64,000 nt of DNA from an uncultured Spirochaetales bacterium (GCA_949282255.1 CASDPA010000007.1:1-64000); one strand, 5' to 3'. Numbered from the stretch's first letter, positions 26,989-36,366 are shown. A program made the numbers and translations. Notes: a model not told the origin generated them from the letters alone.

Positions 26989-27049
26989 TCAATTTGAAAT
27001 GCTTTCCCTTTGTTTGTGGGAAGGTTAAATAATCAGGAGGGGTATTTCT

Positions 27050-28489
27050 ATGATGAAAACCTTACAGAGACTCGGAAAGTCTCTCATGTTGCCGGTGGCA
27101 TGTTTGCCTGTTGCCGGTATTCTCATGGGCATCGGTTATTGGATCGACCCGTCTGGTTGGGGCGCAAACAATGTTGCAGCTCTTATCATGATCAAGGCCG
27201 GCGGCGCCCTTGTCGACAATATGGCCATCCTTTTTGCAATCGGTGTAGCTGTTGGAATGTCAAAAGATCAGGAAGGAACATCCGCACTTGCCGGTATCGT
27301 ATCCTGGCTTATGTTCCAGACCATTCTTGGTGGGGTAGCCCCTTCCATCGTTGGTAACATTTCCTGGCTTGATCCTGTTGCTTTCACAAAGGTAAACAAC
27401 CAGTTCATCGGTATTTTCTCCGGTCTCATCGGTGCTGCTTGCTACAACAGGTTCCATAAGACACAGCTTCCTGAATTCCTTGCATTCTTCAGTGGAAGAA
27501 GAAGTGTTGCCATCATGACCGCCATCTCCACGTTGATCATCTGTATCCCGATGTTCTTCATCTGGCCGTTCATCTATGGCCTTCTTGTTGCATTCGGCGA
27601 GGCGATCATCAGCGCAGGTGCTGTCGGTGCCGGAATCTACGGCTTCTTCAACAGACTTCTTATCCCCGTCGGCCTCCATCACGCACTCAACAGCGTATTC
27701 TGGTTCGATGTTGCAGGTATAAGCGATATCGCAAGATTCTGGGGAAGCATGCCTCTTATCGAAGGTGTTACAGGAATCTACATGACCGGTTTCTTCCCTG
27801 TCATGATGTTCGGTCTTCCTGCTGCAGCTCTTGCCATGTATCTGACGGCAAAGGACAAGAACAAGAAGAACGCTGCCGGAATCCTTTTTGCAGCAGCTCT
27901 CTGCTCTTTCTTCACCGGTGTTACAGAGCCTCTTGAATTCTCGTTCATGTTCCTTGCTCCCGGTCTTTATCTTGCACATGCTCTTCTTACAGGAATCTCC
28001 GTTGCAGTCTGTGCAATGCTTCCTGTCAGAGCCGGATTCAATTTCTCTGCAGGCTTCGTAGACTGGATCCTTTCCTTCAATGCGCCTGGTGCAGAGAATC
28101 CTCTTCTCCTTCTTCCGATCGGACTTGTGTTTGGAGCAATCTACTTTGTTGTGTTCTACTTCCTCATCAAGAAGTTCAATTTCAAGACTCCTGGAAGGGA
28201 AGACGATCAGGAAGATGAGCTGAATGTCGAACTTGGAACAAGTGATTTCACAACTGTTGCCGCCATCATCCTCGAAGGTGTCGGTGGAAAGGGTAACGTC
28301 ACAAGCGTGGACAACTGCATCACACGTCTCCGCCTAGAAGTGAAGGATCGTCTGCTTGTCGATGAGAAGAAGATCAAGAGCGCAGGCATCAAGGGAATCA
28401 TCCGCCCGGGAAAGACTTCCGTGCAGGTCATTATTGGGCCGAAAGTGCAGTTTGTTGCGGATGAGTTCAAGAACCTTATGAAGAAATGA
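27050..28489 (+). CDS. PTS EIICB, glucose/N-acetylglucosamine family
   Basis: 479 residues. EIIC membrane domain (about 1-370, 10 segments) with LQRLGKSLMLPVACLPVAGILMGIGYWID, RLLIPVGLHHALNSVFWF, the family signature GVTEPLEFSFMFLAPGLY and FVDWILSF; the last is more like NagE than PtsG. The cytoplasmic IIB domain (about 400-479) carries the phosphocysteine in SVDNCITRLRLEV. There is no IIA domain, so it needs the crr product. ATG 27050 has AGGAGGGG upstream. Substrate is probably GlcNAc or glucose; the two cannot be separated by eye. Confidence 0.92.
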   Translation: MMKTLQRLGKSLMLPVACLPVAGILMGIGYWIDPSGWGANNVAALIMIKAGGALVDNMAILFAIGVAVGMSKDQEGTSALAGIVSWLMFQTILGGVAPSIVGNISWLDPVAFTKVNNQFIGIFSGLIGAACYNRFHKTQLPEFLAFFSGRRSVAIMTAISTLIICIPMFFIWPFIYGLLVAFGEAIISAGAVGAGIYGFFNRLLIPVGLHHALNSVFWFDVAGISDIARFWGSMPLIEGVTGIYMTGFFPVMMFGLPAAALAMYLTAKDKNKKNAAGILFAAALCSFFTGVTEPLEFSFMFLAPGLYLAHALLTGISVAVCAMLPVRAGFNFSAGFVDWILSFNAPGAENPLLLLPIGLVFGAIYFVVFYFLIKKFNFKTPGREDDQEDELNVELGTSDFTTVAAIILEGVGGKGNVTSVDNCITRLRLEVKDRLLVDEKKIKSAGIKGIIRPGKTSVQVIIGPKVQFVADEFKNLMKK

Positions 28490-28511
28490 GACAGATAATG
28501 TCTTTTTCGAG

Positions 28512-28541
28512 GGATCTCCTTTTGGAGATCCTTTTTTTTTT
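28512..28541 (+). terminator. Terminator of the PTS operon
   Basis: Perfect 8 bp stem GGATCTCC (28512-28519) with GGAGATCC (28524-28531), 4 nt loop, then ten T. Confidence 0.94.
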
Positions 28542-28565
28542 ACTGATGTCGTTTATATTTATAGT

Positions 28566-29381
28566 ATGAAGAAAAGAATAGTTGGACCTCTGATTTTTGT
28601 CCTGGCAATACTTCTTGTTTCATCTTGCAGCCTTGACAATGTTTTCATATCTCCGGAAGTGACCCCTGAGTGCAAGAAGGCTGTTGCCAATATCGTTTCT
28701 TCGATTGAGGCGGTTGAACCGGTGACAATAGAGCTTACCCCGTATGAGTATGTTTATGGATTGCTCAGTACAGCTTTCAATGAATTGAAGGTGGACATAT
28801 CAGATGCGGATGTTGAAAAGCTTATGGATGAGTTTTTTCCAAATCTCAAAGATAAGAACATAAAATTTTCCTATTCGTATATCGCTCCTGCCTCATGGTC
28901 CGTAATATCCGATATCCTTTCGCTGACAACAAGGGAGGATATCGCTTATATGAACAGTTGCCTGTCACTATCTGCGAACAAGGATGCCGCTTACGGCAAG
29001 GCACTTGATGATTTTTTCAACCTGGTGCTGTATCTTGCAGGAGATGATGTCACAGTCGCAAACGGGCTTTTCAGTGTGAAAGACGAACAGGAACTGGATC
29101 TGTCCGATTTCATTTCCGTACAGATCGCATTCCGTTTCATATTCATCAATTCTTTCAACGCGGTTGCCGCAAGCTATGATGCATATGTGAAAGAGAATCC
29201 AGAGGCGGGCATTGCCGGATATATGGAGAATTTCGATATAAAAAGCATCCTCCGGCAGTTTTTATCGAAGGATATCATGGATGAGGTGCTGAATTATTAT
29301 ACCGTGCTCTATAGGCTATCCCCAAGCACATCCATTGTTAAGATATCGGCTTTGTCGGACCTTTTTGAGGAGGGATCATGA
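28566..29381 (+). CDS. Lipoprotein of unknown function
   Basis: 271 residues with a lipoprotein signal peptide (hydrophobic stretch about 8-19, lipobox LVSSC, Cys at about 21). The mature part is acidic and predicted helical, with no motif I recognise. Its stop overlaps the start of the next gene, a predicted outer-membrane beta-barrel, by 4 bp, so the two are co-translated and may work together at the outer membrane. The ATG is close behind the upstream terminator and has little ribosome-binding signal (GTTTATATTTATAGT). Confidence 0.75.
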   Translation: MKKRIVGPLIFVLAILLVSSCSLDNVFISPEVTPECKKAVANIVSSIEAVEPVTIELTPYEYVYGLLSTAFNELKVDISDADVEKLMDEFFPNLKDKNIKFSYSYIAPASWSVISDILSLTTREDIAYMNSCLSLSANKDAAYGKALDDFFNLVLYLAGDDVTVANGLFSVKDEQELDLSDFISVQIAFRFIFINSFNAVAASYDAYVKENPEAGIAGYMENFDIKSILRQFLSKDIMDEVLNYYTVLYRLSPSTSIVKISALSDLFEEGS

Positions 29382-30580
29382 AAAAGCTTTTTGCAATCGT
29401 TGTATTATGTTTTTCCTTATCCGGACTTTTTGCATCGTATGATGTGCAGTCAAACCTTGCATTTCCGTTCGAGCGCTATGACATAAGAAAGGACGCAATG
29501 GGCGGTTCCAGGCTTGCTCTGAAGAAGACCGGCGGATCCGAAAGCGAAGGTTTTTCCCTTTTTCTTCCTTCTGTCGGTGTAAGGCTGTATAACATAAAAA
29601 ACAACATCTCCTCCTTCGAGGCGGCAAAATCGGGCGATGCCGTAGCCGTTGCTTTGGGTTTTTTGAATTCCATTCCTGCCGGGTTTAAGGATTTTATGAC
29701 GGTGGATGCGGGAGTGGGTATGTCCTTAAGCCCTTTGTCATTCTATTTCAACAGCAGGTTGTCGGTGATGACAGCTGGGCCGGGAAACGCCTCCAGCAGC
29801 ATGTTCATAATGTATGAGGAGTCTTATGACATTTCTCTTTCACATACCTTTCACTTTAATAAGGATTGGGGGTTGTCACTCTCTTTTTCATTCAGGCCGT
29901 CCTACAGGCTCTACAGCGCCGATTCACAAAGCCTTTCCGGTGTGAATGTATCCGATGTTTCGAATATCGTCGCAAGCTCCACCGACAGTCCTGACATAAT
30001 GGCATCGCTGAGAACGCTTATTCTGGATGATGTGCCTTTTTCTTCCGGATGGGCTTTGCCGATATGCATATATTCGAGGCTGGACATGCCATATGGATTT
30101 TCAACGGCGCTGGCGCTAAACAACCTCAACGGAAATTATGAAATGGCTTACAGGGGCGGATTGCTCGCGGCAAGAGGAAAGGAAAGCGGAGCTGTCGACG
30201 AGGTGCGCTATACGGTTGATGTCCCATTCAGCCTTGATCTTGGATTATCCTGGAGCGGATTCTGGAGCGGCTGGAAAAAAGGTCTGGCAGATCCGCATAT
30301 AGCAGTGGACATTGTCGATCTGGTTGGATTGTTAAGCGGGGACCTGGCAGAAAAAGGTGGATTGATAGACCACCTCAAGCTGGGGGCCCGGCTGGATTTC
30401 TTGTACATGTTCTCCATTGCGGCAGGTCTGGACAGGGGATATGTTTCTGCAGGATTCTCTTTCCTGTTCAAGGTCTTCGAGGTGGATCTGACATATGCTG
30501 TCAAGCCCTATGGGGCGGTGCGTTACGGCGATAGTCTCGATTACCTGGCCCTCAGGGTGGCCTTAGGGTGGGTCTCATGA
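29378..30580 (+). CDS. Predicted outer-membrane beta-barrel protein
   Basis: 400 residues with a Sec signal peptide (residues 1-19, cleavage near LFASYD). The mature chain alternates short amphipathic strands (for example SLSFSFRPSYRLYS, YGFSTALALNNL, IAAGLDRGYVSAGFSFLF, VDLTYAVKPYGAVRYGD) and ends in an aromatic-poor strand LALRVALGWVS. This pattern fits a spirochaetal outer-membrane barrel. No family name can be given with confidence. ATG overlaps the lipoprotein stop; AGGAGGGATC precedes it. Confidence 0.75.
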   Translation: MKKLFAIVVLCFSLSGLFASYDVQSNLAFPFERYDIRKDAMGGSRLALKKTGGSESEGFSLFLPSVGVRLYNIKNNISSFEAAKSGDAVAVALGFLNSIPAGFKDFMTVDAGVGMSLSPLSFYFNSRLSVMTAGPGNASSSMFIMYEESYDISLSHTFHFNKDWGLSLSFSFRPSYRLYSADSQSLSGVNVSDVSNIVASSTDSPDIMASLRTLILDDVPFSSGWALPICIYSRLDMPYGFSTALALNNLNGNYEMAYRGGLLAARGKESGAVDEVRYTVDVPFSLDLGLSWSGFWSGWKKGLADPHIAVDIVDLVGLLSGDLAEKGGLIDHLKLGARLDFLYMFSIAAGLDRGYVSAGFSFLFKVFEVDLTYAVKPYGAVRYGDSLDYLALRVALGWVS

Positions 30581-31053
30581 GCGATGTTTTCGACAGGGCG
30601 ACGAGATCATTGATCATGTCGCATATCAGAGGCAAGAACACGAAGGCGGAGTTGATTGTGAGAAGGGGGCTGTTTGCTCTGGGCCGCCGTTACCGGATAC
30701 ATGTGAAAAAGTATCCGGGCACTCCAGATATCGTTCTTGCAAAATACCGCGTGGTTGTTTTTGTCAACGGTTGTTTCTGGCACGGACATGAATTCTGCCA
30801 CAGCGGGCGTATACCCTCGAGCAACACCGGATTCTGGACGGAGAAGATCATGCGGAACAAGGAGAACGACAAGAAGAACATAAACACCTTGGTTGGCATG
30901 GGTTTCAGGGTGCTGGTGATATGGGAATGCGCTTTGAAGAACAGGAACAGCCTTCCTCACCTCATCCTCAGCCTGGATGAGGAGATACGTGAGGGGAAGA
31001 ACAGCTATGTAGAGTTTCCCGATCCCGAAAGTTTCGAACTGCAATCCGATTAA
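30577..31053 (+). CDS. vsr: Very short patch repair (Vsr-like) endonuclease
   Basis: 158 residues from ATG 30577, which overlaps the previous stop by 4 bp. Vsr family motifs: MSHIRGKNTKAELIVRRGLFALGRRYRIH, the catalytic segment YPGTPDIVLAKYRVVVFVNGCFWHGHEFC (metal-binding Asp, zinc-site residues), FWTEKI..NKENDKKN and VLVIWECAL. Vsr nicks at T:G mismatches arising from 5-methylcytosine deamination and is normally encoded beside a cytosine methyltransferase. None is in this window. Confidence 0.93.
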   Translation: MSDVFDRATRSLIMSHIRGKNTKAELIVRRGLFALGRRYRIHVKKYPGTPDIVLAKYRVVVFVNGCFWHGHEFCHSGRIPSSNTGFWTEKIMRNKENDKKNINTLVGMGFRVLVIWECALKNRNSLPHLILSLDEEIREGKNSYVEFPDPESFELQSD

Positions 31054-33128
31054 AGGCTCAGGTTCCTGCCCTGGGCTTCCTTCAGGCATTCTTCTTGGCT
31101 GTCAAACGGAGCGGACAGTGATTGTACCTTGTGGTATCTCCCGTCAGAAAGAAGCCTTCTTGCCTTCACATTATCGCTGAAGATGTTGTCCATGAGGTGG
31201 TTTATCTCCGCTTTCACATCCTGATCCAGAACAGGACAGGCTATCTCGATCCTTTTGTTTATGTTCCTGGTCATAAGATCCGCAGAGCCTATGTACATCC
31301 TCTGATCATTTCCCGAAGAGAAGCTGTATATTCTCGAATGCTCCAGAAAACGTCCGACTATGCTTATGACGCTTACGTTGTCGCTTACCCCTTCGACCCC
31401 TGGAAGAAGGCAGCAGATACCGCGCACAATCAGATGCACCTTCACCCCGGCCTGGCTCGCCTCAATCAGCTTTTCTATCATACCGCGGTCGGTCAGACTG
31501 TTCATCTTCGCCCTGATAAGCCCATTCTCACCTTTTTGGATCTCCTTGTCGATTTCGGCAATCAATCCGCTTCTTAGGCTGTGTGGGGCGACAAGCAATC
31601 GTTTATAATCATACTCAAGGTTCAGGACAGCGAGGTTCCGGAAGAATGCCACCCCGTCTTCACCGATTTCCCTATTTGAGGTGATTATGTTGAGGTCTGT
31701 GTATTGACGGCTTGTGCTTTCGTTATAATTTCCGGTTCCGATGTGGGTGATGTAGCTGACACGCCCGTTCTTTTCCCTCACGATCGATATGATCTTGCTA
31801 TGCACCTTGTAATCACCAAGCCCGTAGAAAACGGTGCAGCCCGCCTCGCGGAGCCTTGAAGCGTTTTCAAGGTTGTTCTCCTCATCAAAACGCGCACAGA
31901 GCTCCATGACAGCAGTCACATCCTTACCGTTGTTCGCAGCTTTTATCAGAGCGCTGATTATTCCCGAATGGTCCATCAGACGGTATATGGTGATCTTTAT
32001 GTTTGTTACGCTTTTATCCGTTGCCGCCTCCTGCAAGAGGTTTATCAGCGTTTCCATGCTGTCATACGGGTAGGAGAGGAAAATATCCCTTTTTTCCACC
32101 ACGCTGAAAAGGTTTGCCCCTGCAAGGCTGCGCGGAACGGAGCTCTTAAATGGCTTGAAGGACAGCTTCTCCTTTTCTTCCTCACTGAAATAGTTTGAGA
32201 GAGAAAAAAGGAATTTGTAGTCGAAATAGGTTCCGCAGTAGAAAATACGGTTCTTCTTTATTCCAAGCTGCTTTGACACATAGGATTTGATCTCCTCGCT
32301 TGGGCTGTTTGTCTCTACCCTTACCGTCGGAAGGTTGGTTCTTTCTTCGATTTTCGTCTTGATCAGCTTCGAAAAGTCGAAATTGTACTCAATGTCCGCA
32401 TCCTCCATGCTCGCCTCGAAATCCGCATTCCTGGTTATTCTTATCAAAGCTTTTTCCTTGACGCTGTAGCCGGGAAACGCCAGATGTCCGAATCTGAAAA
32501 GCAGGTCCTCCGTGAGTATCAGGTGTTTTTTCTTTCCTCCGGGAATGTGGAATATCCTTTCAGCCGCAAGAGGGACCGCGACGACGCCGAACATCGAGCG
32601 TCCGTTCCTTTCCAAAAGGAGGACCATGTACGTCCTGAGATTGAAAAAGCGTATGAGAGGATGCTTCTGGTCAAGCACCAGAGGCGAAAGGCGCGGAAGC
32701 AGATAGTCTGTGAAATGCCCGAGGCACTGCTTTTCCTGTTTGATGCTCAGCTCATCCGGCTTGATGATGTTTATCCCCTTTGAATATAGCTCTGTTGCAA
32801 GGAAATTGAACGTATGGTCGGCTCTTTTGTACAGGGCGGGGTATATCTCAAGCACCGCGGAAATCTGCTCGGCCGCAGTCAGACCGGTCTTGTTATCCCT
32901 TTCTTCGGGGTTGCTCTTAGCCATGTTCTCCAGACTTCCGAGACGCACCATCGTGAATTCGTCCAGATTCGATTTGAATATGGAGAGGAATTTGCATCTT
33001 TCCAGTAGTGGATTTGTGAGATCCATGGCCTGGTCCAAAACCCTTGAATTGAATTCAAGCCAAGAATACTCCCTGTTGATGAATGCGCCTTTTATGCATT
33101 TTTCGGCATTTCCCGTCTTAACGCCCAT
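31050..33128 (-). CDS. ppk1: Polyphosphate kinase 1
   Basis: 692 residues; makes polyphosphate from ATP reversibly at the membrane. N-terminal domain INREYSWLEFNSRVLDQA and FLSIFKSNLDEFTMVR. The catalytic histidine region is VHSKIISIV followed by ITHIGTGNYNESTSRQYTDL, and the second conserved histidine is in KVHLIVRGICCLLPG. It overlaps the ppx gene by 11 bp and the Vsr gene by 4 bp (convergent). Third gene of a pfk-ppx-ppk operon on the minus strand. Confidence 0.97.
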   Translation of the reverse strand: MGVKTGNAEKCIKGAFINREYSWLEFNSRVLDQAMDLTNPLLERCKFLSIFKSNLDEFTMVRLGSLENMAKSNPEERDNKTGLTAAEQISAVLEIYPALYKRADHTFNFLATELYSKGINIIKPDELSIKQEKQCLGHFTDYLLPRLSPLVLDQKHPLIRFFNLRTYMVLLLERNGRSMFGVVAVPLAAERIFHIPGGKKKHLILTEDLLFRFGHLAFPGYSVKEKALIRITRNADFEASMEDADIEYNFDFSKLIKTKIEERTNLPTVRVETNSPSEEIKSYVSKQLGIKKNRIFYCGTYFDYKFLFSLSNYFSEEEKEKLSFKPFKSSVPRSLAGANLFSVVEKRDIFLSYPYDSMETLINLLQEAATDKSVTNIKITIYRLMDHSGIISALIKAANNGKDVTAVMELCARFDEENNLENASRLREAGCTVFYGLGDYKVHSKIISIVREKNGRVSYITHIGTGNYNESTSRQYTDLNIITSNREIGEDGVAFFRNLAVLNLEYDYKRLLVAPHSLRSGLIAEIDKEIQKGENGLIRAKMNSLTDRGMIEKLIEASQAGVKVHLIVRGICCLLPGVEGVSDNVSVISIVGRFLEHSRIYSFSSGNDQRMYIGSADLMTRNINKRIEIACPVLDQDVKAEINHLMDNIFSDNVKARRLLSDGRYHKVQSLSAPFDSQEECLKEAQGRNLSL

Positions 33129-34062
33129 TTTTGGAATCCTCCCCGCAATTGCCTCCCATGCGTCCTGAAAGAATCAGCTTGAGCGCCCCTTCCTTGACTC
33201 CGAACGTGGAGACGGTCATGTTCTCGATTCCGAACCTCTTGAGTATCTGCTTTAAGCATATTGCGGTCGGAATCAGAAGATTGACCTTCTCCGGCACAGT
33301 CTTGATTATGATCCTGGATCTCTTCTTTTTTTCCATCAGTGTCGAAATGAGCTTTTCGAGCTTTCCCGTTTGCATAAGCATCTCATCCCCGTCAGGAATG
33401 TCATAATAGTCTGCGTATATCGTATAAAGCGCCTGACAATTTGAGCCGGAGAGGACCGCATTGTCGTAGTTCTGGGGCAGATACTTGGTCTCTTCGTCTA
33501 TCTTCTCCTTAAGATAGCGCCTTATCTTCTTTTCTTCCTCTCCGGTGGGGTAGAGGTCCTTTATGAACATCCTCTCGATCTGGTTTGCCCCAATATCTAT
33601 GCTGACCATCCCATCCTTGTCGGAACTTCTGAAATCGCATATTTCGGTGCTGCTTCCCCCGATGTCGATGAGCACAGCCCTTTCGAGATTCTTGTAACGC
33701 TCGTTGGCGACAAATGCCGCGTATGCCTCATCTTTTCCCTCCATATGGAGCACATCAAGGCCTATGCATTCCTTGATCTTCCTTCCGACATCCTCCGCGT
33801 TTGCAATTCCTTTTAAAAGTGTGCTGGAGATTGCAAAGGTCTTGTCTGGATTGAACTGCGCAGCCATGTTCATCAGATATAGGCTCTCTTTTATCAGCTT
33901 TTCAAGGCCCTTTCCCTCCAGCAGACCGTCGGAAAGGTAGTCCGGAATCCGGATTATGCGATGTGATTTGAATATGCTCTCGAGCCCTCCGTTCATTTTC
34001 TGCTCGGCAACAAGCAATGATACGGAGGACAAGGAAAAATCGATTACGGCGTACCTTGCCAT
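33118..34062 (-). CDS. ppx: Ppx/GppA-family exopolyphosphatase
   Basis: 314 residues in the ASKHA fold. Motifs: YAVIDFSLSSVSLLVAE (phosphate 1; the usual DxGSNS is DFSLSS), ISSTLLKGIANAEDV, EGKDEAYAAF and the second phosphate loop LIDIGGSSTEICDF. It lacks the C-terminal HD domain, so it is the short form. It should release phosphate from polyphosphate or (p)ppGpp. Begins one base after the pfk stop and overlaps ppk1. Confidence 0.9.
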   Translation of the reverse strand: MARYAVIDFSLSSVSLLVAEQKMNGGLESIFKSHRIIRIPDYLSDGLLEGKGLEKLIKESLYLMNMAAQFNPDKTFAISSTLLKGIANAEDVGRKIKECIGLDVLHMEGKDEAYAAFVANERYKNLERAVLIDIGGSSTEICDFRSSDKDGMVSIDIGANQIERMFIKDLYPTGEEEKKIRRYLKEKIDEETKYLPQNYDNAVLSGSNCQALYTIYADYYDIPDGDEMLMQTGKLEKLISTLMEKKKRSRIIIKTVPEKVNLLIPTAICLKQILKRFGIENMTVSTFGVKEGALKLILSGRMGGNCGEDSKNGR

Positions 34063-34063
34063 C

Positions 34064-35152
34064 CTATCTTATCTCCTTGAACTTTTTCCCGTCTCCGAAT
34101 GAGATTCCGATCGATCTTGCGACTGCGATCATCTGGTCATCTTCAGGGACAAATTTTGTCTTGCCTGCTATGTCAGCAAGCTTGTTGTAGGTTATCTGGT
34201 TGTTGCGCATTGCGACAGTGGTTCCAAAGTTCCCGTCCTGTACGAGTTTTCCGGCAAACGATCCCATCTCTGTTGACAGCAGGCGGTCGTACGGCGAGGG
34301 GCTTCCTCCTCTCTGCAGATGGCCGGGGACAACGACCCTAGTTTCAACCTCTGCATTCTCGGAAATGTATTTCGCAAGCTGGTTTGTTGCTGTCGCATCC
34401 CCACCTCGGGCCTGGAGCCGTTCGGTTTTCTTCATTTTGCTTTCTTGCTGGCTCATCGCGCCTTCCGCAATCGCTATGATATTGAATGCCTTGCCGCTTG
34501 TGATCCTGTGCCTGACTGTCCTTACGACCTCATCCGGATCGTATGGGATTTCAGGGATCAGCACGATATCCGCGCCACCTGCGATTCCTGAATATAGGGT
34601 AAGCCAGCCGACCTTGTTTCCCATGATCTCTATCAGCATCGTTCGTCCATGGCTGGCTGCGGTTGTATGTATCCTGTCGATGCATTCCGTTGCGATATCC
34701 ACAGCTGTATGGAAGCCGAAGGTGACGTCGGTGCCGAATATGTCGTTGTCGATGGTCTTAGGAATACCGATCACGTTGAGTCCTGCAGCGGAAAGCAACC
34801 CCGCTGTCTTATGGGTTCCAGCACCTCCCAATGTCACCAGCAGGTCAAGATCGAGCTTCTTGTAGTTCTTCTTCATCAGATCGAGTTTGCTTTCCCCGTT
34901 CTGGTCCTCGACTGTCATCATCTTGAAAGGCTGCCGGGAGGTGCCGAGAATCGTTCCTCCGACATTGAGGATGCCTGAGAAATCGGATTCCTTCAGCATC
35001 TTCGCTTCTCCGTTGATCAATCCGCCATAGCCGTCGGATATTCCGATCATTTCAACACGTGGAATCTGGTTGTATACGTATTTTGCAAAGCCTCTTATCA
35101 CAGCATTCAATCCGGGGCAGTCGCCTCCGCTTGTAAGAATTCCTATCCTCAT
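34064..35152 (-). CDS. pfkA: 6-phosphofructokinase, non-canonical active site
   Basis: 362 residues. Clear Pfk fold: RIGILTSGGDCPGLNAVIRG at the start, GTILGTSRQPF, PKTIDNDIFGTDVTFGFHTAV with the catalytic Asp pair, VVVPGHLQRGGSPSPYDRLL. Two positions are unusual. The nucleotide loop is GGAGTHK where ATP-type enzymes have GGDGS, so the Mg-binding Asp is Ala. The PKTIDND lysine is typical of PPi- or group III enzymes while the following Gly of GGAG is ATP-like. Also MGNKVGW replaces MGRxxGW. The donor (ATP or PPi) cannot be assigned. It heads the operon with ppx and ppk1. Confidence 0.92.
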   Translation of the reverse strand: MRIGILTSGGDCPGLNAVIRGFAKYVYNQIPRVEMIGISDGYGGLINGEAKMLKESDFSGILNVGGTILGTSRQPFKMMTVEDQNGESKLDLMKKNYKKLDLDLLVTLGGAGTHKTAGLLSAAGLNVIGIPKTIDNDIFGTDVTFGFHTAVDIATECIDRIHTTAASHGRTMLIEIMGNKVGWLTLYSGIAGGADIVLIPEIPYDPDEVVRTVRHRITSGKAFNIIAIAEGAMSQQESKMKKTERLQARGGDATATNQLAKYISENAEVETRVVVPGHLQRGGSPSPYDRLLSTEMGSFAGKLVQDGNFGTTVAMRNNQITYNKLADIAGKTKFVPEDDQMIAVARSIGISFGDGKKFKEIR

Positions 35153-35219
35153 ATTTCCTCCCTTGTTATGATAAAGTTAATTATAACAGTGAATAAATGC
35201 TGTTTGTGTAAAAAAAAGG

Positions 35220-35714
35220 TTAAGAAAATTGTTTTTCAAGGTCTAAAAGCTGTTTTTTTATCTCCAACCCACCTGCAAATCCTGTAAGGCTTCCGGATTT
35301 TCCAACAACCCTGTGGCAGGGAAGGACGATTGCAACCGGATTGGAACGCATCACAGCTCCAACGGCACGTGCGGCCTTCGGATTGCCAGCTTTTCTGGCA
35401 AGTTCGCAATAGGTCATGGTGCGGCCATATGGAACAAGTGCGAGCTGCTCAAGCACCGATTTTGCAAAGCCTTTTTTCTCAAGGCTTATAGGAATTGTGA
35501 ATTTTTTCCTTTTGCCAAGGAAATACTCTTCAAGCTCCTTTTGTGCCTGTAGGATGATTTCATCGGGTTCTGTGGATGCAACATCCCGGTTTCTGCTGAA
35601 TGAGATGCCGCAGATTCCCTTGCCGTCAGATGACAGCAGAAGCGGTCCCACAGGGCTTTCGATGATGGTCTGTCTCATGTAAAAAGGATAACATGTCTTC
35701 AGGATTTCTTCCAT
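35220..35714 (-). CDS. ogt: Methylated-DNA-protein cysteine methyltransferase
   Basis: 164 residues. Active-site motif VLPCHRVVGKSGSLTGFAGGLEIKKQLL at about 130-157, preceded by VPYGRTMTYCELARKAGNPKAARAVGAVMRSNP, the DNA-binding helix-turn-helix. It repairs O6-alkylguanine by suicidal alkyl transfer. ATG at 35714 is supported by AGGAG upstream; an internal ATG at 35678 would give 152 residues. Monocistronic, next to the Pfk operon promoter. Confidence 0.95.
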   Translation of the reverse strand: MEEILKTCYPFYMRQTIIESPVGPLLLSSDGKGICGISFSRNRDVASTEPDEIILQAQKELEEYFLGKRKKFTIPISLEKKGFAKSVLEQLALVPYGRTMTYCELARKAGNPKAARAVGAVMRSNPVAIVLPCHRVVGKSGSLTGFAGGLEIKKQLLDLEKQFS

Positions 35715-35904
35715 CTGGCTTTTCTCCTGGCCTCATCTATGTCATGTGACCATCTGCAGGATGATTTCATCGGGAAACAAAGCTGGGGAGCCGCTTTTTA
35801 TGATTCCCTTTCCAGCCGTTAAAAATTATTGTCTTATTCCCATTTAATCCCGACAATGAAATTTTTTTCTGTTGTAAATAAATAATTGCAGCAATAATTA
35901 AGCC

Positions 35905-36366
35905 ATGAAAAAAATTTTTTGTGTTCTGATTTTACTGATGGTTTCCTTGTCATTATCCGCTGTGCCAAGCGGAGAAGTTACTCCGGAATATCTTGCTAAA
36001 GTAATGCAGAATGCCGGATATGAAGCGAATGTTGACCAAGATGGGGATGTGGAGTTTCAGGATCAATACGAAATGTATTATTGGATAACATGTTCTCCTG
36101 CTGAAAACAGATTATATATCCAAAGCGGCTGGCCTGCCGCCGACGGTATTTCCAGTGAGAAGGCTTATAAAATAGTGAATGACGCCAATATCCGGTACTA
36201 TTTGATCCGGTCCTTCTATGATTCCGCTTATCGTACCTTTTACTGCGACTATGATTTCTTTTATGCGGATGATTTTGATGAAGGGCTTTTTTTGAGGGCC
36301 ATTGAGGAATTCCTGTATTACTCTGACATTTTCACCGATGCCTTGATTGGAGAGGGGGCAATCTAG
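35905..36366 (+). CDS. Exported YbjN-domain-like protein
   Basis: 153 residues with a signal peptide (1-about 18, SLSLSAVPS). The mature part, VTPEYLAKVMQNAGYEANVDQDGDVEFQ followed by IVNDANIRYYLIRSF, has the pattern of the YbjN fold (PF10722-like): a helix, then strands with alternating aromatic/acidic residues and a long C-terminal helix. YbjN proteins are small regulators or chaperone-like factors; the exported form has no clear role. Its AT-rich upstream region lacks an evident promoter I would name. Confidence 0.7.
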   Translation: MKKIFCVLILLMVSLSLSAVPSGEVTPEYLAKVMQNAGYEANVDQDGDVEFQDQYEMYYWITCSPAENRLYIQSGWPAADGISSEKAYKIVNDANIRYYLIRSFYDSAYRTFYCDYDFFYADDFDEGLFLRAIEEFLYYSDIFTDALIGEGAI

